From: Gemmatimonadota bacterium
GTDB lineage: Bacteria > Gemmatimonadota > Gemmatimonadetes > Palauibacterales > Palauibacteraceae
Length of the DNA: 5,787 nucleotides
Reading direction: 5' to 3'
Assembly (NCBI GenBank): GCA_029863105.1
Contig: JAOTWC010000102.1
Location: 1 to 5,787 of the forward strand
Below are positions 1 to 5,440 of this stretch, piece after piece. The notes beneath the pieces were generated by a model. It did no database searches and was not told the origin of the DNA. It was given only the letters and a program-made list of their open reading frames with translations. A program made the position numbers and the translations under genes. Position 1 is the stretch's first letter. Each line of letters starts with the position of its first letter.

Positions 1-124
1 GCATCGGGATCAGCACGATTCCGCCGCCGATCCCGAGCAGCCCGCCCACCAGCCCGGCCATGACACCGCACATGAGAAGGACGCCCGGTCCGCCGAATGA
101 ACCGGTCGTCTCTGCGTCGCGCAT
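1..124 (-). CDS. TauE/SafE-family permease, N-terminal fragment
   Basis: The minus strand is open from an ATG at 124 to the window edge, giving the first 41 residues of a longer protein. After a short polar start (residues 1-13) comes a hydrophobic helix ending in a glycine-rich stretch, GGLLGIGGGIVLIP at residues 27-40. This pattern (G-x-x-G-x-G-G-G followed by a proline) is typical of the first helix of the TauE/SafE (DUF81) family. These are inner-membrane carriers linked to export or uptake of sulfite, sulfoacetate or similar anions. Substrate cannot be told from this fragment. The ATG lies 18 nt after the stop codon of the FKBP gene, and AAGGGA overlapping that stop is a plausible but distant ribosome site, so co-transcription with ferritin and FKBP is likely. 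A later ATG at codon 18 is possible but would cut into the helix. Confidence 0.75.
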   Translation of the reverse strand, partial: MRDAETTGSFGGPGVLLMCGVMAGLVGGLLGIGGGIVLIPM

Positions 125-142
125 CGCGATGCGTGCGGTCCC

Positions 143-661
143 TTACAGCCGGATATCGAGGAGTTCCACCTCGAACACCAACGTGGCGCTGGGCGGTACG
201 TCCGGCGGAAAGCCCCTCTGGCCGTAGCCGAGGGCGGGAGGGATCACGAGCCGGCGTTTGCCACCGATCCGCATGCCCTGGATCCCCTGCTCCCATCCCA
301 GAATCACCTGCCGGCGACCCAGCTGAAAGGAAAACCCCTCACCAGTGGTGTTGGAATCGAACGTCTCGCCGGTCGTGAGCCGGCCGGTGTAATACACACT
401 GAGTACATGTCCGTCCCGGGCACCGAGCCCGCTTCCTTCCGCGAGGTCCTCGTAGTACAGCCCGGACGGCTGTCGGGTCATGCGTTCGAGATCGATACCC
501 AGATCGTCGGCAAACTCGAGGTCCATGTGCACGTCGGCGGGCTCGGCCTCCGCGGCTGCCTGCTCGGACCCCGCGTCGCGGATTCGCCCGCATGCCGAGA
601 TCAGCGCGACAGCCCCGATCGCGGCCAGAACCTGCACCAACTTCATACTTCGGTGAATCAT
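143..661 (-). CDS. FKBP-type peptidyl-prolyl cis-trans isomerase, lipoprotein
   Basis: This 172-residue protein catalyses cis-trans isomerisation of X-Pro bonds and is probably a folding helper at the envelope. Residues 1-24 form a lipoprotein signal: a charged start, a hydrophobic run and the lipobox ISAC with Cys24 as the lipidated residue. An acidic linker (about 25-60) precedes a complete FKBP domain (about 62-172). By alignment to human FKBP12 the pocket residues are kept: Tyr91, Phe101-Asp102, Phe110, Val119-Ile120, Trp123 (in VILGWEQGI), Tyr146 (in LGYG) and Phe163 (in LVFEVELL). The position of FKBP12 His87 is Phe151, in a region variable in bacterial members. The ATG at 661 overlaps the ferritin stop as ATGA and directly follows GGAGAGGA, which suggests translational coupling. 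Met6 is a possible alternative start but has a poorer ribosome site. The permease gene follows after 18 nt. Confidence 0.93.
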   Translation of the reverse strand: MIHRSMKLVQVLAAIGAVALISACGRIRDAGSEQAAAEAEPADVHMDLEFADDLGIDLERMTRQPSGLYYEDLAEGSGLGARDGHVLSVYYTGRLTTGETFDSNTTGEGFSFQLGRRQVILGWEQGIQGMRIGGKRRLVIPPALGYGQRGFPPDVPPSATLVFEVELLDIRL

Positions 662-1164
662 TCCTCTCCGTCCTCCGCCGGGCGCGACCCCAGCTGCGTG
701 TCGAGCATCAACAACGCAGGCCCTTCTACCCCGAACATCCGCATCCGCTCTACGATTTCGCCGATGCTCGACTCCTCTTCAACCTGCTCCGTGACAAACC
801 ACTGGAGCAGAACCTGTGCCGGGTAGTCCCCCTCGCTCACGGCCAACTTGTAGAGCCCGTTGATACGCCCGGTCACGAAACGTTCGTGCTCGAGTGACTT
901 CTCCATGATCTCGAGCGGCGACCCGAACTGGTGCGGCGGCTGGTCGATGGCCATCAGCTCCACGCGGGCGCCTCTCTCCAGCAGGAAGTGGTAGAAGCGC
1001 ATCGCGTGGGCGACCTCCTCTTCTGCCTGTTGCGTGAGCCAGTGGGCGAATCCTGTGAGATTCCGGTCGGAGCAGTCGGCGGACATGGCCAGGTACATGT
1101 AGGCCGAGTACAACTCGAACTTGATCTGCTCGTTGATCTCTCGGGTCAGCGCCTCACTGATCAT
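658..1164 (-). CDS. ftnA: Non-heme ferritin (FtnA-like)
   Basis: This 168-residue cytoplasmic protein should assemble into a 24-subunit iron-storage cage that oxidises Fe(II) and stores the ferric mineral. It aligns nearly without gaps to Escherichia coli FtnA. All ferroxidase ligands fall at the same residue numbers: Glu17, Tyr24, Glu50, His53, Glu94, Gln127 and Glu130. The third-site (site C) ligands Glu49, Glu126 and Glu129 are also kept, so it is probably catalytically active. No heme-ligand methionine was looked for beyond noting that the family match is to FtnA and not to bacterioferritin. The last ten residues are an acidic tail. The ATG at 1164 has GAGG seven nt upstream and an in-frame TGA four codons upstream, which fixes the start. 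It is first in an operon with the FKBP gene, whose ATG overlaps its TGA. I see no clear Fur box in the upstream region. Confidence 0.95.
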   Translation of the reverse strand: MISEALTREINEQIKFELYSAYMYLAMSADCSDRNLTGFAHWLTQQAEEEVAHAMRFYHFLLERGARVELMAIDQPPHQFGSPLEIMEKSLEHERFVTGRINGLYKLAVSEGDYPAQVLLQWFVTEQVEEESSIGEIVERMRMFGVEGPALLMLDTQLGSRPAEDGEE

Positions 1165-1323
1165 CGGTATCCCTCATCATCGCATGGAGAATCGTTGTGG
1201 CGGACCGCCGCCTCCTGCCGGCGGTCCCTGATACTCCTCAAGCTGCGCTCTGCGACGGAGCCCGGCAACCGCAACGAGCCCGACGACTGGCCGGAATCCT
1301 CCACGCGATGCAAACTGTCCGCC
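1165..1323. promoter_or_regulatory. Divergent intergenic region between ferritin and TrpF-like gene
   Basis: This 159-nt stretch lies between the divergent starts of the ferritin operon and the TrpF-like gene, so it should carry promoters for both. I find no -10/-35 pair that I would defend and no Fur-box-like AT-rich palindrome. It contains the perfect inverted repeat listed separately at 1202-1227. On the minus strand just upstream of ferritin there are two tiny open frames, ATG-CGA-TGA and an eight-codon frame that overlaps the ferritin start. These may be chance. Confidence 0.6.
1202..1227. repeat. Perfect 9-bp inverted repeat (hairpin or operator)
   Basis: The arm GGACCGCCG (1202-1210) is exactly repeated as its reverse complement CGGCGGTCC (1219-1227) around an 8-nt spacer. 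It sits 37 nt upstream of the ferritin ATG and 96 nt upstream of the TrpF-like ATG. As RNA it would be a stable GC-rich hairpin on either strand. Read on the minus strand, the spacer is GCAGGAGG, which shows a perfect AGGAGG in the loop. There is no following T run, so it is not a classical terminator. It could be an operator for a dimeric repressor or a leader hairpin. Chance is possible in such GC-rich DNA. Confidence 0.5.
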
Positions 1324-1998
1324 ATGGACGTCATCCACCCGGTGCGGGTCAAGGTCGCGTGCATCCGCAATGCGGAGGAGGCCAGGTGCGCCGTGTCCTT
1401 CGGTGTAGCGGCAGTCGGCATGGCAGCTGAGGTTCCGGGAGGTGGGCCGAACCTCACGGCGTCGGAGATCGCAGAGATCGCGGCATCGGTGCCCGAGTCC
1501 ATCGGGACGTTCCTGCTGACGGTCCGGCGCACGGCGAGTGAACTGGCCGAGTTGGCGCGAGCGACGCGCGTCAACACGATCCAGTTGTGGGACCAGCCCG
1601 ATCCCGGCGCCTACGCCCGCCTGCGTTCGGCCGTGCCGGGAATCTCGATCGTCCAGTCGATCCCGATCGTGGCGGGAGAGGGAACCATCGAGCGTGCCCT
1701 CGACGTTGCCTCTCGCGTGGACGCGCTCGTGTTGGATTCAGCGCAACGGACGCCACCGTACCGCTGGGAGGAGCAGCACGGCCGAACCCACGACTGGCAG
1801 GTCAGCCGGCGTATCGTGGAGGCGGTCGGGATTCCGGTGATTCTGTCGGGAGGTCTATCGCACCGGAACGTGGCGGACGCCATCCGGGCCGTTCGTCCGT
1901 ACGGCGTCGAGGTGTGCACGGGTGTGCGCAGGAATGGGTCCCTGGACACGCGGTTGCTCGTTCAGTTCCTCGAAGTGATTGGGCGCGTCAACCCCTGA
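1324..1998 (+). CDS. TrpF-like (phosphoribosylanthranilate isomerase-like) barrel protein with altered active site
   Basis: This 224-residue protein has the TrpF (beta/alpha)8 barrel pattern from end to end. Visible family marks are VKV at residues 9-11, TIQL at 85-88, the LVLDS strand with Asp138 (equivalent to the general acid Asp126 of Thermotoga TrpF), HGRTHDW at 152-158, the phosphate-loop motifs LSGGL (174-178) and PYGVEVCTGV (192-201). In contrast, the K-I-C-G motif reads K-V-A-C, so a gapless alignment puts Ala12 at the catalytic cysteine and Cys13 next to it. The S-x-R anchor loop is replaced by PGGGPN (38-43), and the usual GG before the HGRTHDW segment is EQ. Making phosphoribosylanthranilate to CdRP in tryptophan synthesis is therefore doubtful, and no other trp gene is nearby. 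The ATG at 1324 has a weak ribosome site; the upstream open frame runs antisense to ferritin. The stop overlaps the lipid kinase gene. Confidence 0.85.
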   Translation: MDVIHPVRVKVACIRNAEEARCAVSFGVAAVGMAAEVPGGGPNLTASEIAEIAASVPESIGTFLLTVRRTASELAELARATRVNTIQLWDQPDPGAYARLRSAVPGISIVQSIPIVAGEGTIERALDVASRVDALVLDSAQRTPPYRWEEQHGRTHDWQVSRRIVEAVGIPVILSGGLSHRNVADAIRAVRPYGVEVCTGVRRNGSLDTRLLVQFLEVIGRVNP

Positions 1999-2939
1999 GC
2001 GCCTCCGGCGGATCACCCAGGATCTGCGTTCTGCTGAATCCCGGATCCGGTGGGGGGCAGCAGATCTCGGCCGTACGGGCTCTCGTCGCGGATCGCCCCA
2101 TGATCGAGCTTCGCCCGTGCGCTGATCCAGCCCGGATGACCGACATGGCGGCAGCAGCCGCATCGGAGGGATTCGAGATCATTGCGGCTGCGGGTGGGGA
2201 CGGCTCCGTCGGTGCCGTGGCGGCCGGGCTCGTGGGTTCCGGGACGGCCGCTCGACTCGGAGTCGTACCGATTGGCACGGGAAACGACTTCGCACGGGGC
2301 CTCGGACTCCCCCTCGAAGTGTTATCGGCGGTTGAGAACCTGACCTCGGATGGTGTGCGCACGGTGGACGTCATCCGCTGCCGCTCGCCCCAAATGCCGG
2401 GTGCCGAGCGTTTGTCGCTCAATGCCGTGGTCGGAGGGCTGGGCGGCCGGATCAGCGACTCGATGACCCCGAAGATGAGCCGGAGATGGGGTCGCTTCGC
2501 CTATTTGCGTGCCGGACTCTCAGACCTGATCACGGGTTCTCCGTTGCCTGTCGATCTTACCATCGATGGACATCGGCGCTCGCTGGACTGCCTCATGCTC
2601 GTCCTTGCCAATACGCGGTTTGCCGGCGGTGCCATCCCGTTCGCGCCGGGCGCCGATCCGTCGGACGGACGCGTCGACGTGGTGGCGATCCCCGGTATGC
2701 CGCGTCCCGCTCTGATTCGTACCGCGATCCGCGTGCTTCGCGGACGGCACGACGGCACCCGCGGACTCATCATGCGCAGCGGTCGCTCGATCCAGATCGC
2801 GGCCGGCCCATCCTTCTGGTTCAACCTCGACGGGGAAACGTGGGTGGCCGGGGAGGCACGTTTCGATGTTCTCCCGGGGGCAGTGGACGTGGTCGTGCCG
2901 AGCCTTCCGACCCGCGGGCAACTCTCCGACCCGCCCTGA
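1995..2939 (+). CDS. Diacylglycerol kinase-family lipid kinase (YegS/DgkB type), non-canonical start
   Basis: This roughly 314-residue protein belongs to the bacterial lipid kinase family that phosphorylates diacylglycerol or related lipids with ATP at the inner membrane. With numbering from the CTG at 1995, the motifs appear in order: NPGSGG (15-20), GGDGS (67-71, family consensus GGDGT), PIGTGNDFAR (92-101), the GGAIPFAPGADPSDG segment (211-225) followed by RVDVV, and LDGE (278-281). Length is normal for the family. The start is the oddity: no in-frame ATG, GTG or TTG lies near the NPGSGG motif, and the first ATG (2100) would delete it. I place the start at CTG 1995 because it overlaps the upstream stop as CTGA, mimicking the common ATGA arrangement. 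A frameshift fusion with the TrpF-like gene is an alternative. The ribosome site is weak. Confidence 0.88.
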   Translation: MSASGGSPRICVLLNPGSGGGQQISAVRALVADRPMIELRPCADPARMTDMAAAAASEGFEIIAAAGGDGSVGAVAAGLVGSGTAARLGVVPIGTGNDFARGLGLPLEVLSAVENLTSDGVRTVDVIRCRSPQMPGAERLSLNAVVGGLGGRISDSMTPKMSRRWGRFAYLRAGLSDLITGSPLPVDLTIDGHRRSLDCLMLVLANTRFAGGAIPFAPGADPSDGRVDVVAIPGMPRPALIRTAIRVLRGRHDGTRGLIMRSGRSIQIAAGPSFWFNLDGETWVAGEARFDVLPGAVDVVVPSLPTRGQLSDPP

Positions 2940-3028
2940 CGTCCAATCAGTCGAGTTCCGCAACGGGACGCGATCGTGACGGCAGGCCGACGTCGTCGGC
3001 AGGCTGTCCCTGGACAGGAGGAGGAGGA
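2940..3028 (+). promoter_or_regulatory. Leader of the PDZ gene with two small inverted repeats
   Basis: This 89-nt gap between the lipid kinase stop and the PDZ gene holds two adjacent inverted repeats. The first is GCCGAC-gtc-GTCGGC (2986-3000). The second is CTGTCC-ct-GGACAG (3004-3017), whose last bases run into the ribosome-binding tract. Neither is followed by a T run. They could be weak hairpins that stall transcription or shield the ribosome site, or the sites of a binding protein. No promoter is clear. Confidence 0.4.
3016..3028 (+). promoter_or_regulatory. Very strong repeated Shine-Dalgarno before a GTG start
   Basis: AGGAGGAGGAGGA lies directly upstream of the GTG at 3029 and offers AGGAGG in several overlapping registers, the best about 4-7 nt from the start codon. 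It decides the GTG start of the PDZ gene, which has no nearby in-frame ATG. Confidence 0.85.
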
Positions 3029-4120
3029 GTGAAACGAACGATTCTGCGGGTCCTGGTTCCGGTGCTCGGGCTGATAGGCCTCGCGCTGGTAGTGCAGGGC
3101 GTGTCGGCTCAGGAGACGCCGGAGACCGATGGATCTCGCACGGGGGTCCGGACGGTAGCGCCGAACGTATTCACGTTCGAGGCGGGTTCGGGCAGCTACC
3201 TGGGCGTGTTCATACGCGAAGTCAGAACCGATGACGTGTCGCGGCTCAAGCTGCGCGAAGAGCGGGGAGCCCTGATCACGGACGTGTCGGAGGAGGGTCC
3301 GGCAAGCAAGGCGGGGCTTCAGGCGGAGGACGTGGTCATCTCCTGGAACGGCAGCCGCATCGAGAGCGCCGCTCAGCTCAGCCGCATGGTCCGTGAAACG
3401 CCTGCCGGCCGCACCATCGATCTCGGCTACCTGCGAGATGGGCGTGAACGTACCGTGGGCGTTGAGCTCGCGGAACGGTCGCCGATGGCGGTCGGGCAGT
3501 TCATGCCAAAGATGGACGGCGCGCGTAACCGTCTCGAGGGACTTCAGGAACGGCTCCACGAGTTGCGGGTGCCCGCTCCGGGTGCCGGCGGCAGCAGTAT
3601 CCGGTTCTTCATGCGCGGCGGGCGGCTCGGCGCCGGCATTCAGAATCTCGGTGAGCAGCTGGCGGCGTATTTCGGAGCGAAGGATGGAGGCGTGCTCGTG
3701 GCGTCCGTGGGTGAGGATTCCCCGGCCGAAGCAGCGGGTCTCCGGGCGGGCGACGTGATCATCGGTATCGGAGGTGACAGGGTAGAGGATCCGGGTGATC
3801 TTCTCGAAGGACTCGCGGAAGCCGACGCAGGCGAGATCGAACTCCGCATCATACGCGATCGCAAAGAGCGCACGCTGCGGGCTACGTTGCCCGAGCGGGA
3901 GGAGCACTCGGGCAACGCGTTCCATTTCGGCCCGCAGGCCATGGAATTGGATCTGCCGTTCGGGAACCACGCGTGGACGTTCGACTGGAACGGCGAAGAG
4001 TTGATGAACATCCGGATTCCCGACCTGCATTTCGACTTCGAAATCCCGGAAATCGAGATTCCTGGCTTCGAGTTTCACGTTGAGCCGCATGGCGACACCA
4101 GCCTTGGGGCGAGCGCCTGA
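3029..4120 (+). CDS. Secreted protein with two PDZ domains, no protease domain
   Basis: This 363-residue protein starts at GTG 3029, chosen for the strong Shine-Dalgarno and because a signal peptide begins there. Residues 1-27 have a basic start (KRTILR), a hydrophobic core and a signal peptidase I site VSA before Gln28. Two PDZ domains follow: about 56-148 (with YLGV as binding loop, PASKAGLQAEDVV and a DGRERTV strand pair) and about 198-288 (with RLGAG, SPAEAAGLRAGDVI and a DRKERTL strand pair). Both resemble HtrA/DegP-type PDZ domains, but no serine-protease domain or catalytic triad is present. The tail (about 290-363) is rich in acidic and aromatic residues in an alternating beta-like pattern (DFEIPEIEIPGFEF). 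A role as periplasmic scaffold or adaptor binding protein C-termini is inferred. It lies 89 nt after the lipid kinase and before a hairpin. Confidence 0.88.
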   Translation: MKRTILRVLVPVLGLIGLALVVQGVSAQETPETDGSRTGVRTVAPNVFTFEAGSGSYLGVFIREVRTDDVSRLKLREERGALITDVSEEGPASKAGLQAEDVVISWNGSRIESAAQLSRMVRETPAGRTIDLGYLRDGRERTVGVELAERSPMAVGQFMPKMDGARNRLEGLQERLHELRVPAPGAGGSSIRFFMRGGRLGAGIQNLGEQLAAYFGAKDGGVLVASVGEDSPAEAAGLRAGDVIIGIGGDRVEDPGDLLEGLAEADAGEIELRIIRDRKERTLRATLPEREEHSGNAFHFGPQAMELDLPFGNHAWTFDWNGEELMNIRIPDLHFDFEIPEIEIPGFEFHVEPHGDTSLGASA

Positions 4121-4137
4121 CCTGGTAGATTGACGGC

Positions 4138-4167
4138 CGCGGGCGGTGGTTGATCACACCGCCCGCG
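4138..4167 (+). terminator. GC-rich 11-bp hairpin, terminator-like
   Basis: CGCGGGCGGTG (4138-4148) pairs perfectly with CACCGCCCGCG (4157-4167) around the 8-nt loop GTTGATCA. It begins 17 nt after the PDZ gene stop, where a terminator is expected. The stem is very strong, but the following bases TTGCCGGTT are not a proper T run, so it may be a T-poor terminator, a 3'-end protecting hairpin or an operator for the next gene. The GTG at 4146, which would extend the RDD gene, lies inside this stem and is therefore an unlikely start. Confidence 0.5.
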
Positions 4168-4235
4168 TTGCCGGTTCCGGTTCGATCCCCGAACTTGCGG
4201 GCATGATCGATTCCGGCTCCCGACCTGGATTCCGC

Positions 4236-5438
4236 ATGGACCCGTCGACGGATCCGCGCACGATCGTCACTCCGGACGCATTCCAGGTCGCCCCCGAGCT
4301 GCTGGGCCTGAGGCTGGCGCGCCCGTGGCGCCGGGCGATTGCGATCCTGGTTGACCTCGCCCTGGTAGCGGTCCTGGCGAACGCACAGGCCGTGTTTCTC
4401 GCGGCCGCGCTCGGCGTATTCGTGTTCTGGCTGTCGATTCGGCGTCGTCAACCGGGAGAGCCCCCGTCCTGTGCACGCCGGGCAGCTCGCGGTACGCTCG
4501 GATGCATGGGTGCCGCGACCCTCACGACCGTAGCCCTCGTGACCTGGTTTGTGACGACGGCCGATTCCGATGCGCCGTTGTTTGAGTCGTCCGGCGTTCC
4601 CGTGTCGCTGTCGGACGTGGGGGACGTGCTGGCGTTGGCTCGGGGCGGCGACTCCGCGGAGGTGTCGGAAGCGGCGCAGCGGATCGCGGAGCGCCTTCTA
4701 GCCGAGGGTGCCGGGCCGGAGGAAGTCCGGTCTGCGCTGGCCGACCTTACTGGCGTGAGTCCGGTGGCGCTGGCGGCCGTGGAGGAGCTGATCGCAGAGT
4801 CGGAATCGAGGGAGCCGACGGCGATCCCGGACACGCTGGAGCTGGCCGAGCTTCTGGCCGGGTATGCGGCGGCCGCGGCCGCAGGAGACACGGCGGGAAT
4901 CCGCGAGCTCGGCCCGACTCTCGGCTCCCGGCTTGCCACGGAAGAGCTGGAGGCACGAGACCAGCAGATCGCGGCTCTGGAAGCCCGCGCTGCCCGGCTC
5001 GCCCGGCAGCTGACCCAGACCGAGCAGCAGCTTGAGGCCGAACACAGTCGGGGGATCCTGAATTCCGTGATCGGGATGCTTGACGAACTCGGGTTGGGCG
5101 TCGGGTGGTCGGGTCTGTACTTCACGTTCTTTCTCGGATTCTGGAGGGGCCGCACGCCGGGCAAGCGTTTGCTGGGAATCCGCGTCGTTCGACTGGATGG
5201 CAGACCGTTGGGCTACTGGGTGTCATTTGAGAGATACGGAGGGTACGCCGCTTCCCTGTTTACCGGGCTGGAGGGGTTCGCGCGGATCCTCTGGGACCGC
5301 AATCGCCAGGCCCTGGAGGACAAGCTGGCCGAAACGGTAGTGATCAAGGACACGAAGGAGGCCAAACGTCGTGTCGATGACCTGCACAAGCGGGTGAGGG
5401 CAGTCGGCCGGGCTCCCGGCGCGCCGCCCCCACCGTAG
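4236..5438 (+). CDS. RDD-family membrane protein with large coiled-coil insert
   Basis: This 400-residue protein is a split RDD-domain membrane protein. The first RDD half is at about 27-68: RRAIAILVD (32-40, the R-x-x-A and D signature) and one long or two packed membrane helices. Another helix follows at about 86-107. Residues 108-272 are a soluble Ala/Glu-rich segment ending in a predicted coiled coil (about 234-270, ATEELEARDQQIAALEARAA and on). The second RDD half resumes with a membrane stretch (about 284-303), then GRTPGKRLLGIRVV (305-318), DG at 321-322, a final weak helix and LEDKLAETVVI (360-370). A basic tail ends in four prolines. RDD proteins are poorly defined; some act in ion transport. 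The ATG at 4236 is chosen because MDPSTDPRTIV reads as a natural start; ATG 4203 is possible. Neither has a good ribosome site. It follows the 4138-4167 hairpin, so it may have its own promoter. Confidence 0.82.
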   Translation: MDPSTDPRTIVTPDAFQVAPELLGLRLARPWRRAIAILVDLALVAVLANAQAVFLAAALGVFVFWLSIRRRQPGEPPSCARRAARGTLGCMGAATLTTVALVTWFVTTADSDAPLFESSGVPVSLSDVGDVLALARGGDSAEVSEAAQRIAERLLAEGAGPEEVRSALADLTGVSPVALAAVEELIAESESREPTAIPDTLELAELLAGYAAAAAAGDTAGIRELGPTLGSRLATEELEARDQQIAALEARAARLARQLTQTEQQLEAEHSRGILNSVIGMLDELGLGVGWSGLYFTFFLGFWRGRTPGKRLLGIRVVRLDGRPLGYWVSFERYGGYAASLFTGLEGFARILWDRNRQALEDKLAETVVIKDTKEAKRRVDDLHKRVRAVGRAPGAPPPP

Positions 5439-5440
5439 CG

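Noticed and set aside
632..646. Met6 as the FKBP start
   Set aside because: The ribosome site GGAGAGGA is right before Met1, and the ATGA overlap with ferritin favours Met1; the signal peptide works with either.
97..897. Plus-strand open frames over FKBP and ferritin (97-378, 407-826, 592-897)
   Set aside because: They are antisense shadows of two strongly supported genes and have no recognisable protein features.
1155..1180. Short upstream frames on the minus strand before ferritin (ATG-CGA-TGA and an eight-codon frame)
   Set aside because: They are too short to separate from chance, and ferritin has its own suitable ribosome site.
931..1323. In-frame upstream extension of the TrpF-like gene
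   Set aside because: It runs antisense through ferritin, and the barrel's first strand begins just after the ATG at 1324.
2486..3028. In-frame upstream extension of the PDZ gene
   Set aside because: It overlaps the lipid kinase in another frame, while the GTG at 3029 has a strong ribosome site and starts a proper signal peptide.
2501..4090. A 529-codon minus-strand open frame across the lipid kinase and PDZ genes
   Set aside because: It lies antisense to two genes with clear family motifs, its translation shows no domain or signal pattern, and long antisense frames are common in GC-rich coding DNA.
4146..4235. GTG start at 4146 (or ATG at 4203) for the RDD gene
   Set aside because: The GTG is inside a perfect hairpin stem and the extra residues look non-conserved; ATG 4203 remains possible but has no better ribosome site than 4236.
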